DNA of 45,232 bases from Gemmataceae bacterium (GCA_028288765.1 JAQGHQ010000149.1:1-45232), one strand, 5' to 3'. Counted from the stretch's first letter, positions 33,390-42,212 are shown. A program made the numbers and translations. Notes: generated by a model from the letters alone, not told the origin.

Positions 33390-34694
33390 ATGAACACCAC
33401 CCGCACCGACCCGACGACCCTCTGGCGCCTGATCGTCCAGGCCGGGGGCGTCCGGGCGTACGTCGACGGCCAGCTCCGCGAGCGGGGCTTCCTGGTCACC
33501 CGCCGCGACGCCGACCAGATGTCGGACCGGGAGAAAGACCAGTACAAGAAGCAGCTCAAGGCCGAGGCCGAGGAGCGGAAGAAGCTCAAGCGGGAGACGT
33601 GGGCCGCGTTCAAGGCGAACCACATCGTCCATCTCGGGGACGGGGTTTTCTGGGCGGACGAGGCCAAGCCCGATAAGTGGGACACGCCGAACAGCGAGGA
33701 GCGGGCGGCGGAGAACGAACTCCCCGCGCTCGACACCCCGCAGCAACTGGCCGAGGCCCTCGGGGTCACCGTCCCCCAGCTCCGCGGTATGGCCTACCAC
33801 CGCGACGCGGCCACGAGCCTGCACTACGTCCGGTTCGCGATCCCGAAACGGGACGGCACCGAACGGCCGATCTGGGCGCCGAAAAAGCGTTTGAAGGCGG
33901 CCCAGCGGTGGATCCTGCACAACATCGTCGAACGGCTGCCGGTCCACGGGTCGGCCCAGGGCTTCCTCGTTGGCCGGTCCACCCTCACGAACGCGGAGGT
34001 CCACACGAACGCGAAGATCCTCCTGAAGATGGACGTCAAGGAGTTCTTCCCGACGGTCACGTGGCGGCGGGTGAAGGGCGTGTTCCGCCGGGCCGGGTAC
34101 CGCGACCGGATGGCGACATTACTCGCGATGCTCTGCACCGAAGCCCCGCGGGAGGTCGTCCAGGTCGAGGGGAAGACGTACTACGTCTCGCTCGGCCCGC
34201 GGTGTCTGCCGCAGGGGGCGCCGACGAGCCCGGCGATCACGAACGCCCTCTGCCTGAGGCTCGACCGCCGGCTCGCCGGGCTGGCGGCGAAGCTCGGGTG
34301 GCGGTACTCGCGGTACGCCGACGACATGACATTCAGCCTGCCCGCCGGGCACGCGGACAGGCCGAGGCTCGGGGCGCTGCTCGGGTGCGTGCGGCGGGTG
34401 GTCGTGGCCGAGGGGTTCGAGGTGAAGGACGAGAAGACCCGCGTCCACCGGTCCGGCGGCCGGCAGAGCGTGACCGGGCTGGTCGTCAACGGCGACGGCC
34501 GCCCGCGGGCCCCGCGCAAGCTCCGGCGGGAACTGCGGGCCGCCGTCCACAACTTGAAGGCCGGGAAGCCGCTCAAGGAAGGCGAGTCGATCGCCAGGCT
34601 CACGGGGTACGCGGCCTACGTCTACATGACCGACCCGAAACTCGGAAAGAAGCTGCTCGCGGGGTTATTGGGGATCGAAGAGAAGAAGGATTAA
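33390..34694 (+). CDS. Retron-type reverse transcriptase
   Basis: A 434-residue protein with a charged, coiled N-terminal extension (about residues 40-70, Lys/Glu-rich). The RT domain carries retron marks: 'AQGFLVGRS' then 'NAEVH' near residue 200 (the NAxxH motif), 'LLKMDVKEFFPTV' (motif A Asp), 'LPQGAPTSPAITN', 'RYADDMTFS' (catalytic Asp pair near residue 310) and 'VTGLVVN' near residue 361. Retron RTs make a branched RNA-DNA hybrid (msDNA) from a neighbouring ncRNA, and with partner proteins act in phage defence. It is last in the operon, 141 bases after the SWIM/WGR gene, with a long hairpin between. The assignment to a retron-type RT is firm; activity and RNA partner are not shown. Confidence 0.9.
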   Translation: MNTTRTDPTTLWRLIVQAGGVRAYVDGQLRERGFLVTRRDADQMSDREKDQYKKQLKAEAEERKKLKRETWAAFKANHIVHLGDGVFWADEAKPDKWDTPNSEERAAENELPALDTPQQLAEALGVTVPQLRGMAYHRDAATSLHYVRFAIPKRDGTERPIWAPKKRLKAAQRWILHNIVERLPVHGSAQGFLVGRSTLTNAEVHTNAKILLKMDVKEFFPTVTWRRVKGVFRRAGYRDRMATLLAMLCTEAPREVVQVEGKTYYVSLGPRCLPQGAPTSPAITNALCLRLDRRLAGLAAKLGWRYSRYADDMTFSLPAGHADRPRLGALLGCVRRVVVAEGFEVKDEKTRVHRSGGRQSVTGLVVNGDGRPRAPRKLRRELRAAVHNLKAGKPLKEGESIARLTGYAAYVYMTDPKLGKKLLAGLLGIEEKKD

Positions 34695-34806
34695 CCGCGG
34701 AGTCACAGAGAGCATAGAGTAAATAGACAGATAGATAATAACCAGTCTGTTCTATTCATTATCCGCCTTGGGTTTGTCCTCCGTCCCCTCCGTGCCTCCG
34801 TGGATC
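34695..34806. repeat. AT-rich, hairpin-bearing gap between convergent genes
   Basis: Just after the RT stop is a second CACAGAG-type unit (from about 34695), with a partly complementary CTCCGTG-type stretch near 34779-34803. Between them AATAGACAGA (34722-34731) pairs with TCTGTTCTATT (34746-34756) with one bulge. This core is unusually AT-rich. It may act as a two-way terminator for the convergent RT and pterin genes, or belong to the same repeat family as the hairpin upstream of the RT. Confidence 0.5.
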
Positions 34807-34824
34807 ATCCTGCTTTTGTGCGAA

Positions 34825-35316
34825 TCATGAAGTCAACTCGACCGTGGCGGATTGACCCACGTTTTCCTCCACCTCTACCCGCATCACCGCCGGAACGAAC
34901 CCGTGCCGGTCGCGGAGCACGTCCAGAAGTCGCCCGCCGATGTAGCGGGCGAGCAGTTCGGCCGTCGTGTTCTCGATCGGCAGCAGGACGCAGTCCCCAC
35001 GGGGGAACACCCACTCGCGGTCCTTGTACCGCACCCGCACACTTTTCCCGACTTCCTCCAGCGTGATGACCGGGTTGCTCGTGGCGAGCAGCATGTGGTG
35101 GTCGAGTTCGTCCGTGATCTCCTTCGCCCGGGCTTTCAGGGCGATGAAATCGACGACGTACCAGTCCCCGGTGAGAGGCCCTTCGACCTCGATCCCGGCC
35201 CGGTAGTTGTGCCCGTGGAGCCGCTCGCACTGGTGCCCGGCGTAGCTGATGAAGTGGCCGCAGCAGAAGACGAGGTTGTCCTTGTCGATCCGGACCGTGA
35301 AGCGTTCGGTGCCCAT
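34825..35316 (-). CDS. 6-pyruvoyl-tetrahydropterin synthase-like protein
   Basis: A 163-residue PTPS/QueD-fold protein. The zinc site is visible as 'FCCGHFISYAGHQCERLHGH' (one His, then HGH), then the strand 'YRAGIEVEG', 'DWYVVDFIALK', the catalytic 'DELDHHMLL' and a C-terminal 'VEVEENVGQSATVEL'. Family members act on dihydroneopterin-triphosphate-derived side chains; PTPS-like proteins occur in tetrahydromethanopterin clusters. ATG 35316 lies two bases after the stop of the CitG-like gene and starts at 'MGTERFTVRI'; the longer frame to 35343 overlaps that gene. It is last of the C1 cluster and convergent with the retron RT. A role in methanopterin synthesis is inferred from context. Confidence 0.85.
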   Translation of the reverse strand: MGTERFTVRIDKDNLVFCCGHFISYAGHQCERLHGHNYRAGIEVEGPLTGDWYVVDFIALKARAKEITDELDHHMLLATSNPVITLEEVGKSVRVRYKDREWVFPRGDCVLLPIENTTAELLARYIGGRLLDVLRDRHGFVPAVMRVEVEENVGQSATVELTS

Positions 35317-35318
35317 GA

Positions 35319-36215
35319 TTACAGCCAGTCCTCGATCTGCCACCGGAACGGGGCGGAGGGTACGACCTTATTCTCCCGCAAGGCGACGAACAGACAAGCG
35401 GTGATCAGGTCGGCGGTGGTCCCGGGGTTGAGCTTGTTGCCGTCGGACCGCAGGTGGTGATCGAGGGCGACCCCGGCCCGCCGACCCTCCGGGGTGGCGA
35501 TTCCGCCGAGTCGGAGCACCTCCGCCGCCCGCTGTCGAACGTCCTCGGCGACAGACGGGCCGTTCTTCCGGGCGATGAGCGAATCCGGGTACGCGGCGAG
35601 CCAGCGGAGCTGCGCGTCGACGACCGCGGCCTCGACGCACCCGAACCGGGCGAAACCGTTGAGGAACGCCGGCACCCCAAAATCGAAGACGTCGGCGAAG
35701 CCGTTGGCGTACTGCCGGGCGACCATGTCGCGGTCGGATGCCAGCTTCATCGCTTCGAGGAGGGTTACTGTCGGCTCCCCGCGGACGTCCTGCTCGGGGG
35801 CGTCGCCGAGCCCGCCCGGGTTGGCGATGCGGATGGCTTCGTACACCAGCTGCGCGTCGAACACGCCGCAACAGTCGCCGTTCAAGACGTGTTTCGAGAA
35901 CCCCTCGGTGTTCATCGGCGCGCCGGGATGGGCGAGAGGGGTCAAGAGGAGGAGGATGCCGAGATTGGTGTTCGTCCCGACGACGGCCCGGGTGCGGGCG
36001 GTACAGTCCAGGATCGTCGCACCGATCATCTGGTAGTCTTTCCGGTAGCCGAAATTCGGGGTGATCACGGCGGCGCTGATCAGGAACGACACGCAATCGG
36101 TCCCGGGGAAGCTGGCGGTCGGGTGGACGTTACCCACCTTCCGGGACATCACCTCCCAGATACACGCCGTCGGGATCTGGGACTGGGTCGGGTCGTCGAA
36201 GGCGGGAATGGTCAT
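35319..36215 (-). CDS. Triphosphoribosyl-dephospho-CoA synthase-like (CitG family)
   Basis: A 298-residue helical protein of the CitG/MdcB family. 'EVMSRKVGNVHPTASFPGTD' near residue 22 matches the family's K-P/V-G-N-V-H/S motif, 'VVGTNTNLGILLLLTPLAH' is the conserved T-N-x-x-G segment, and a C-terminal 'GNKLNPGTTADLITACLFV' is also typical. In citrate lyase systems this fold makes a CoA-derived cofactor. In methylotrophs and planctomycetes, homologues sit in tetrahydromethanopterin gene clusters, where the substrate is not the citrate lyase cofactor. The start is fixed at ATG 36215 by an ATGA overlap with the ATP-grasp gene; the frame upstream is a shadow. Confidence 0.85.
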   Translation of the reverse strand: MTIPAFDDPTQSQIPTACIWEVMSRKVGNVHPTASFPGTDCVSFLISAAVITPNFGYRKDYQMIGATILDCTARTRAVVGTNTNLGILLLLTPLAHPGAPMNTEGFSKHVLNGDCCGVFDAQLVYEAIRIANPGGLGDAPEQDVRGEPTVTLLEAMKLASDRDMVARQYANGFADVFDFGVPAFLNGFARFGCVEAAVVDAQLRWLAAYPDSLIARKNGPSVAEDVRQRAAEVLRLGGIATPEGRRAGVALDHHLRSDGNKLNPGTTADLITACLFVALRENKVVPSAPFRWQIEDWL

Positions 36216-37072
36216 CGTGCGTGTCCCCCGGCCAGGGACCGCACCAGTTCCGCCGCGATGTCGATGCCGGATACCGGGGCGAGCGCCCGCCACCCGGGGA
36301 CGGCGTTCACCTCGATCACGAACCGTTCGCCGTTCGGTCCCGGTAACAGGTCCACGCCGGCCACCGGGCACCCCACCGCTTCCGCCGCCCGCACGGCCAG
36401 CCCCGCCTCGGTTCGGCTCAACTCGGCTCGTGCCGCAGTGCCGCCGAGTGCCACATTGGTCCGCCAGTCGGCGCGGGATGACCGCCGCATCGCCGCAACC
36501 ACCCGACCGGCGATCACGAACGCCCGCAGGTCCCAGCCGGGGTGCCGCACGAACTGCTGCTGGTAGATCACCTGCCCGGTCCGTTCGAGAACGTGGAACG
36601 TTCGCCACGCCGTTTCGGGATCGGTCACCCGCACCATCCCGCGGCCCTCCGACCCGAACACCGGCTTCAGGACCACATCCCCGCCGAGACGGGCGAACGC
36701 ATCCAGAGCGTCGGCGGCCCGCTGCGAGACGTGCGTCGGCGGGGTGGGCAAGCCGGCCCGCGCGAGACGGACGTTCGTGAGGTACTTGTCGACGCACGTC
36801 TCCACGGCCCGCGGGGGGTTCATCACCCTGACACCGGCGGCGACCGCGGCGTGCAGAACGTCCATCCGAAAGACGACCTGTTCGAGCGACCCGGCCGGCA
36901 TCGTGCGCACGATCGCGGCGTCGAACCCCGCGAGCGGGCCCGGGTTCGCCTCCACCCCGGCCGCGACCGTCCGGAAGTCCACCGCTTCGCCCGCGTGCCC
37001 CAGCTCCCCCGCGGCCCGGATCAGGTCTTGAACGTGCCAGCCACCACCGCCCGAGAGGATCGCGATTCGCAC
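36212..37072 (-). CDS. RimK-like ATP-grasp ligase of the C1 cluster
   Basis: A 286-residue ATP-grasp enzyme. The N-terminus 'MRIAILSGGGGWHVQDLIRA' is the pre-ATP-grasp domain. 'GGDVVLKPVFGSEGRGMVRV' has the ATP-binding Lys and glycine-rich loop, 'YQQQFVRHPGWDLRAFVIAG' follows, and 'GERFVIEVNAVPGWRAL' has the metal-binding Glu and Asn. The family joins amino acids, often glutamate, to a carboxylate. In H4MPT clusters a RimK-like enzyme is thought to add glutamate residues to the cofactor. It starts at GTG 37072, five bases after the Mch stop, with GGAG seven bases upstream. The substrate is inferred. Confidence 0.85.
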   Translation of the reverse strand: MRIAILSGGGGWHVQDLIRAAGELGHAGEAVDFRTVAAGVEANPGPLAGFDAAIVRTMPAGSLEQVVFRMDVLHAAVAAGVRVMNPPRAVETCVDKYLTNVRLARAGLPTPPTHVSQRAADALDAFARLGGDVVLKPVFGSEGRGMVRVTDPETAWRTFHVLERTGQVIYQQQFVRHPGWDLRAFVIAGRVVAAMRRSSRADWRTNVALGGTAARAELSRTEAGLAVRAAEAVGCPVAGVDLLPGPNGERFVIEVNAVPGWRALAPVSGIDIAAELVRSLAGGHAR

Positions 37073-37076
37073 CGGG

Positions 37077-38018
37077 TCACTCCAGCCCGAACGACTTCCG
37101 CACGAGGCCGGGAGCGACGGCCCCGAACCGGTGACACCGACCGGTCTTCAGGTTCCGGAACTCGACCTCGGCGGGCGAGAAGAGCAGGGGGTCGATCTTA
37201 TAGAAGTCGCCGTACCGGGCGTAAAGCTCCGAAAACAACGTGCCGTAGTCCCGAGACGCATTCGAGGGCACCTTCGGCCCGATTGACTCCAGGATCTCGT
37301 CGTCCGCCCGTACCCAGAGCGTGACCCGTCCGCCGTACAGGATCGCGTCGTTGGTCCGGCCGATGGCGGCCAGTTCGTCCGGCGCCACCGGCGGGAGTGG
37401 GGCCAACCCGTACCCCGCCATCACCTGTGTCACGTCGAACTTCAGCTCGTGGAGCTTGTGCAAGGCCGTCTCCACCGACCGCGCTACCACCTGGACGGTT
37501 CCCGCCATGCTCGCCGCCGGTGCGACCAGCAGGGTCAACGACTCCGCGGCCGACGGGAGTTTCCGGACGATGTGGGCAACGACCTCCTCCGTCGGGTGCT
37601 TGCGGGTTTCGAGCACCCCCACGGCGACCGGTGATTCTTCCCGCCCGGGGATGTGCCCGAACAACTCTTCCCGGGCGGCGAGCGCGCGCATCGGGCCCGA
37701 GCCCATGGCGAAGAACTTGTCGACCTGGATCTGCCAGCCGGCGTACTGGGAGGCGAGGCACGCCCGGACCGGGTCGTCCGTCGTCACCTGCACCGCCGGC
37801 CCACCGACCTCGGGAACCGGGTAGGGGACGTAAACCACCTCCCCCAGGTCGGCGAGGCACACCCTGGCGAGGGCCAGGCCCGCGGCCAGACTACCGGTCA
37901 CCGCCCCGCCGCAATCGATCACCCGCGCCCCCGCCACCCGCGACACACTAACCCGGCACCGGTCGGCGGTCCGCTCCAGCTCGTCCGCCACCCGGTTCGC
38001 GCGTTCGTTCAGCGTCAT
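37077..38018 (-). CDS. mch: Methenyltetrahydromethanopterin cyclohydrolase
   Basis: A 313-residue protein with the Mch family pattern: 'ARVIDCGGAVTGSLAAGLAL' near residue 30, 'DDPVRACLASQYAGWQIQ', 'KFFAMGSGPMRALAAREELF', and 'NDAILYGGRVTLWVRADDE' near residue 225. Mch catalyses the reversible hydrolysis of methenyl-H4MPT to formyl-H4MPT in the cytoplasm, a step of formaldehyde oxidation to formate. The length matches the family. ATG 38018 has GGAG seven bases upstream, and its 5' end overlaps the upstream ATP-grasp gene by 71 bases. The surrounding cofactor genes agree with the call. This is the best-identified C1 enzyme in the window. Confidence 0.93.
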   Translation of the reverse strand: MTLNERANRVADELERTADRCRVSVSRVAGARVIDCGGAVTGSLAAGLALARVCLADLGEVVYVPYPVPEVGGPAVQVTTDDPVRACLASQYAGWQIQVDKFFAMGSGPMRALAAREELFGHIPGREESPVAVGVLETRKHPTEEVVAHIVRKLPSAAESLTLLVAPAASMAGTVQVVARSVETALHKLHELKFDVTQVMAGYGLAPLPPVAPDELAAIGRTNDAILYGGRVTLWVRADDEILESIGPKVPSNASRDYGTLFSELYARYGDFYKIDPLLFSPAEVEFRNLKTGRCHRFGAVAPGLVRKSFGLE

Positions 38019-39213
38019 GTGTCAGCTCCGGCTCGGCCTTCGGCGGCTGAAACAGCCGGTCGAGGTCCGCGGCCCGCCGTTCCAGTTTCGCACGGCACCC
38101 GGCCGGGGTCGAATCGGCGGCGAAAAAGGTCAGAACCGGTGACCCGGCCACGATCGCCTCGCCCGGGAAAGGGACGTCGGCGAAGGCCGGGAGACGCCAC
38201 GGATCGAACTCACCCGCGATGTCGGTATCCCACGGGCCCTGGGAAGGAAAGACCAGCGGCCGCGGCGCGAAGTACACGGCCTTTCCCACGACCGACCCCG
38301 ACTCACCGGCCTGCTTCCGCGGGAACGGCGGGGCGGTCGGCTCATACTCCCGGGCGTGTTCCGGAAAGGGGGTGTCGAACGCGGCGGCGTGCGCGGCGAT
38401 TAATGCGCACCCGGAGGCGTGTTCCAGCACTTCCAGGGCCGCTGTGTACCGAGGGTTCAGGTCTATCAGATATGCATGATACCCGCCGCGGAGGACAAAA
38501 TCCACACCCCACAGCCCTCGAAGACCGGCCCACCCGCCGACCACGTCACCCACCCGCGTCAGAGTTTCGCGAAGGTCGGCCGACACGGGCACCGGCCCGA
38601 CGTTTCCGCAGTACGCGAACGGCCCGGCATGGAGCCAACCCTCGCCGACCAGCTGGTCCGTGACTCCCAGGAGTATCGTCCGGTCGGCGGAACTGACGAA
38701 CTGCGCGGACATCGCCGGCCCGTCGACCAGTTCCTGCGCATAAAAACCGGCGGGGACGATCTCGCCTGGCCCGGCCCAGCTCACGCCGTACCCCCCGGAG
38801 GAACGGAAGGCTTTCCGCACCCACCGACCGACCGGGGGGACATGGCTTCCCGGGCGGATCAGGAGCGGGGTGAGAACGCCCTGTGAGCCGAGTCGGTCCG
38901 CCAGGGCGAAGGGATTCCGAGCCTGCTCAAGAACCTCCGGTCCGTTCCCCCAGAGTGGCCTTCGACGGACCAGGTCGCGGACGACGGCCGGCGCGTTTTC
39001 CAGCCCGCCGGTATACATGACCGGGCCGGCCGGGAAGGGGGCGGTAAGATCGGCCAAGGCCGCGGGGTAGTCGCCCGCCGGGCACCGGGCGCACGGGGCG
39101 AGGCGGCGGAGGTCCCGGTCGGCGAACAGATCGACCGCCCACGCCGGGTACCCGGCCCGGGCGAGGGACATCACCGCCGCGCGGGCGCTCGTCCCGACCA
39201 CCCCGACCGTCAC
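37948..39213 (-). CDS. ATP-grasp domain protein of the C1 cluster
   Basis: A 421-residue protein with a Rossmann-like start ('VTVGVVGTSARAAVMSLARA'), a Cys pair ('PCARCPAGDYP'), then an ATP-grasp core: 'GRWVRKAFRSSGGYGVSWAG' (Lys and glycine-rich loop), 'FYAQELVDGPAMSAQFVSS', and 'HAYLIDLNPRYTAALEVLEH' with the metal-binding Asn. Such ATP-grasp proteins accompany H4MPT-linked C1 genes in methylotrophs and planctomycetes, with no settled reaction. The start at GTG 39213 overlaps the stop of the preceding gene as GTGA; upstream frame to 39312 is shadow. The 3' end overlaps mch by 71 bases, unusually long, and the last 40 residues are low-complexity. Confidence 0.83.
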   Translation of the reverse strand: MTVGVVGTSARAAVMSLARAGYPAWAVDLFADRDLRRLAPCARCPAGDYPAALADLTAPFPAGPVMYTGGLENAPAVVRDLVRRRPLWGNGPEVLEQARNPFALADRLGSQGVLTPLLIRPGSHVPPVGRWVRKAFRSSGGYGVSWAGPGEIVPAGFYAQELVDGPAMSAQFVSSADRTILLGVTDQLVGEGWLHAGPFAYCGNVGPVPVSADLRETLTRVGDVVGGWAGLRGLWGVDFVLRGGYHAYLIDLNPRYTAALEVLEHASGCALIAAHAAAFDTPFPEHAREYEPTAPPFPRKQAGESGSVVGKAVYFAPRPLVFPSQGPWDTDIAGEFDPWRLPAFADVPFPGEAIVAGSPVLTFFAADSTPAGCRAKLERRAADLDRLFQPPKAEPELTHDAERTREPGGGRAGADRRPVPG

Positions 39214-42035
39214 TCCTCGACACCCGGGGTCGACAGCCCGAATATCTTGCGCATCCACTGCACCTCCTTGATCATCATGACCTGGAGCACGTCCGAGTAG
39301 TCGTCCGTCCACAGCCGGACCGAGGGGATCACGGTCAGCGGGTGGAACATCGGTCCGAACAAACTGATGGTGAGTCTCCCCAGGGTCATGGATTCCTTCT
39401 CGTCGTCGAACTGGCGGATCAGGGAGACCAGTTCCTTCGTTTGCGGCCCGTGTTTCTTCGCGAAGTCGTCGGGCGCAAGACCCACGTCCTTGGGCTTTTC
39501 CCCGCCCACCTTGGTCCGGCCGAAGTCGTCACCGTACTCCCGGATCATCGCCTCCCTGGCACTGACGTCCGGGCCGTACTTCTTGAGGAGGGTGATGAGA
39601 GCCGGGTTCCGGGTCCCGAACGCGAGCACCTGGGTCGTCGCCGGTTTAGCCAGGACGCCGAGCGTCTGTTCGTCCTTCGCGAGGACGACCCAGCTCGACG
39701 CGGTCTTCCCGGTCAGACCCCCCTCGTTGTGGTCGTTCCACACCCGCGCGGTCAGCTTCAGCTCGTCGGCGATCCGCGCCACGACCGGCTCGAGGCGGAC
39801 GAACTTGTTCGAGATGTGCAGGGCCAGAATCCCGTCCTCGGTCAGCCGGTCCATGTACAGCTCGACCGCCTCCTTTGTGAGGAGGTGGACCGGGATCGCG
39901 TCCGAGCTGAACGCGTCCACGAGCAGGAGGGCGTACTTCCGGTCGACGTCCTCGCGCAACTTCAGCCTGGCGTCGCCCATCCGGAAGTCGATTTTGGCCC
40001 CCCGCTTTTCGGCACTACTGACGTACGTGAAATACCGATCGGTCTCGGCCACGAGCCGTTTCACCGCCGGGTCGATCTCGTAGAAGGTGAGCTTCTGCCC
40101 GGGGGCGCCCGGGACGTACCCGGGCTCCCACGGCCGGGGCGGGCCGAGGGCGTAGCACGACACCGACCCCGTCCCGAGTCCGACCATCGCGACGTGGGCC
40201 CGGGCGTCGGCCCCGTTCTTGCGCGTCCGGAGCTCGTGGAACATGGCCCCGACCGGCCCGGTCCGGTGGTAATACGTGAGGGGTTCCTCCCCGGGCCGGA
40301 ACGCGACCAGCGGCCCGGCCGTGGCGAGCGTGTCCCACGGGGTGAACATCGGGATCGCCTGGGCCTCGTCCAGCCAGTGGAGGCGGAAGCTGTCGTTGAT
40401 CTGGCTCCCGTGGAGCGTGGTCCCGTGGACCAGCCGGGTCAGGGCCCCGTGCTTCTCCACCTTGAGGATGCCGAAGAAGCTGCGCTCGGTGTGGGCGATG
40501 TCGCTGTCCTCGCTCCGGTAGTGGTGGACGCCGAGGAGGACGGCCACGCAGAGGGCGAACCGGGCCGGCCGGTCCACGAAGAAGAAGCAGGCCATCACCG
40601 GGACGGCGTACAGGAGGACCGCCACCACCGTGTCGTCCCGGAGGGTCAGGTGGACGGTCGCCCACCGGACCATCTGGGCGAACCAGGGCCGCCCGTGGAC
40701 AAACGAGACGAGGAGCCAGAACGCGATCCCGAGGGCGACGGGCGCGCCCAGGTCGAGGACTCGGGCGACCTTCCGCTTGTACGCCGTCAGCGCGGCCGGC
40801 TGGTCGGCCGGGCCGTCCCCCCCCCGGATCAGGTCGGGGACCATCAGGCACGCGACGACGAGGGTGATCGGGTACTCGTAGGCGAGGGGGAACACCAGCG
40901 GGGCGAACAGGGCGTTGAACAGCCCGCCGAGTACCCCGCCGACCGACATCCACAAGAAGTAGTTCGTCAGGTGGGTGACGTCCTTCGGCCGGTCGGCGGC
41001 GAGCTCGTAGTGGCACATCAGGGCGGCGGCAAAGAAGGTGGCGATGTGGAGGAACAGCGTGATCCCGGTGCCCGGGTTGACGTACGAGGACGCGACCATC
41101 AGGAAGACGAGCAGCAGGATCATCACCGGGGCGAGGTTCCCGATCACCAGCCGGAACCACGCCGGCACCCGCCCGAAGGCGATGATGAACGTCACGAGGT
41201 ACAGGGCGAGCGGGATGACCCAGAGGAGCGGGATCGACGCGATGTCCGTCGACATGTGGAAGGTGACCCCGAGCATCAGGCTCGACGGGACGAAGGCCAG
41301 GGCGACCCACTTCAGGACCCGGGCCGGGGAAGGGGGGGGCTCCGGGGAGGCCGTCAGGGCCCCGGTTGCGGGCTTCGCCCCGGCCAGCTTTGCCGACGCC
41401 GGGGGTACCCCGATCGGGTTCGCCGCCGCCCGCCCGCAGGCGGCGATGAACAGGATCAGCGCCCCGAACCCCACCGCCCACACCCACGTCTGGCCGGCGA
41501 CGGCGAGGTTCGGCTCGATGAGGAGCGGGTACCCGAGGAGCGAGATCAGGCTCCCGGCGTTGCTCGCCGCGTACAGGAAATAGGGGTCGCGGGCCGACGG
41601 GTGGCCGGTGTACGCGAACCACTTCTGGAGCAGCGGGGCACTCGTCGACGAGACGAAGAACGGGACCCCGATGGCGACGGCGAGTAAGGCCATCGCGCTC
41701 AGGAACGGGCTGGCGTCGCCCGACGGGGCGAGGCCCTCGGCCACCGCGATCGGGGTGTGCTTCCCCCCGACGACCACCGCCACCAGCATCACCGCCACCG
41801 GGACGAACAGCACCCCCATGTGGATCAACCACTGCTTCTTCGGCCCGAACCGGCTGGAGAGGTGGTGGGCGTAGAGATAGCCGACCAGGAGCAGGGCCTG
41901 AAAGAACACCATACAGGCGTTCCACACCGCCGGGCTACCCCCGAGGAGCGGGAGGATCATCTTCCCGACCATCGGCTGGACCATGAACAACAGCGACGCG
42001 CTGAGGAACAGCGTGACGGCGAACAAGAGTGGCAC
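39210..42035 (-). CDS. Fused MFS-like transporter/spermidine synthase-like protein
   Basis: A 941-residue membrane protein. Residues 1-530 hold about 12-14 hydrophobic helices ('LFAVTLFLSASLLFMVQPMV' at the very start, 'GGVLGGLFNALFAPLVFPLA'). Residues 590-830 form a spermidine-synthase-type Rossmann domain: 'VAMVGLGTGSVSCYALG', 'LTFYEIDPAVKRLV', 'KIDFRMGDARLKL' and 'LLLVDAFSSDAIPVHLL'. The polyamine synthase active site is not clearly complete, so the true product is uncertain. ATG 42035 opens the membrane domain directly. Its stop overlaps the ATP-grasp gene start, placing it at the head of the C1 operon, though its own role there is unclear. Confidence 0.9.
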   Translation of the reverse strand: MPLLFAVTLFLSASLLFMVQPMVGKMILPLLGGSPAVWNACMVFFQALLLVGYLYAHHLSSRFGPKKQWLIHMGVLFVPVAVMLVAVVVGGKHTPIAVAEGLAPSGDASPFLSAMALLAVAIGVPFFVSSTSAPLLQKWFAYTGHPSARDPYFLYAASNAGSLISLLGYPLLIEPNLAVAGQTWVWAVGFGALILFIAACGRAAANPIGVPPASAKLAGAKPATGALTASPEPPPSPARVLKWVALAFVPSSLMLGVTFHMSTDIASIPLLWVIPLALYLVTFIIAFGRVPAWFRLVIGNLAPVMILLLVFLMVASSYVNPGTGITLFLHIATFFAAALMCHYELAADRPKDVTHLTNYFLWMSVGGVLGGLFNALFAPLVFPLAYEYPITLVVACLMVPDLIRGGDGPADQPAALTAYKRKVARVLDLGAPVALGIAFWLLVSFVHGRPWFAQMVRWATVHLTLRDDTVVAVLLYAVPVMACFFFVDRPARFALCVAVLLGVHHYRSEDSDIAHTERSFFGILKVEKHGALTRLVHGTTLHGSQINDSFRLHWLDEAQAIPMFTPWDTLATAGPLVAFRPGEEPLTYYHRTGPVGAMFHELRTRKNGADARAHVAMVGLGTGSVSCYALGPPRPWEPGYVPGAPGQKLTFYEIDPAVKRLVAETDRYFTYVSSAEKRGAKIDFRMGDARLKLREDVDRKYALLLVDAFSSDAIPVHLLTKEAVELYMDRLTEDGILALHISNKFVRLEPVVARIADELKLTARVWNDHNEGGLTGKTASSWVVLAKDEQTLGVLAKPATTQVLAFGTRNPALITLLKKYGPDVSAREAMIREYGDDFGRTKVGGEKPKDVGLAPDDFAKKHGPQTKELVSLIRQFDDEKESMTLGRLTISLFGPMFHPLTVIPSVRLWTDDYSDVLQVMMIKEVQWMRKIFGLSTPGVEE

Positions 42036-42212
42036 GGGGCAACTCCGGGTGCGGGTCGCGGCGGGAGCGACGAATGTGGCGGGGCAAGCCTAACGTCGGG
42101 TTGTATTTCGGGACACGGGAAGTGGTCAGTGGGCGACCGGGAGAAATGCCCCATGATGAGAACGCGGCCAGATAAGCCGGGGGCCCGGCCGCCCCCGGAA
42201 TGACTCAGTGAC

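Noticed and set aside
39342..41687. 781-codon open frame on the plus strand
   Set aside because: It is antisense to the transporter/spermidine synthase gene and its composition is Arg/Glu/Gly-rich shadow.
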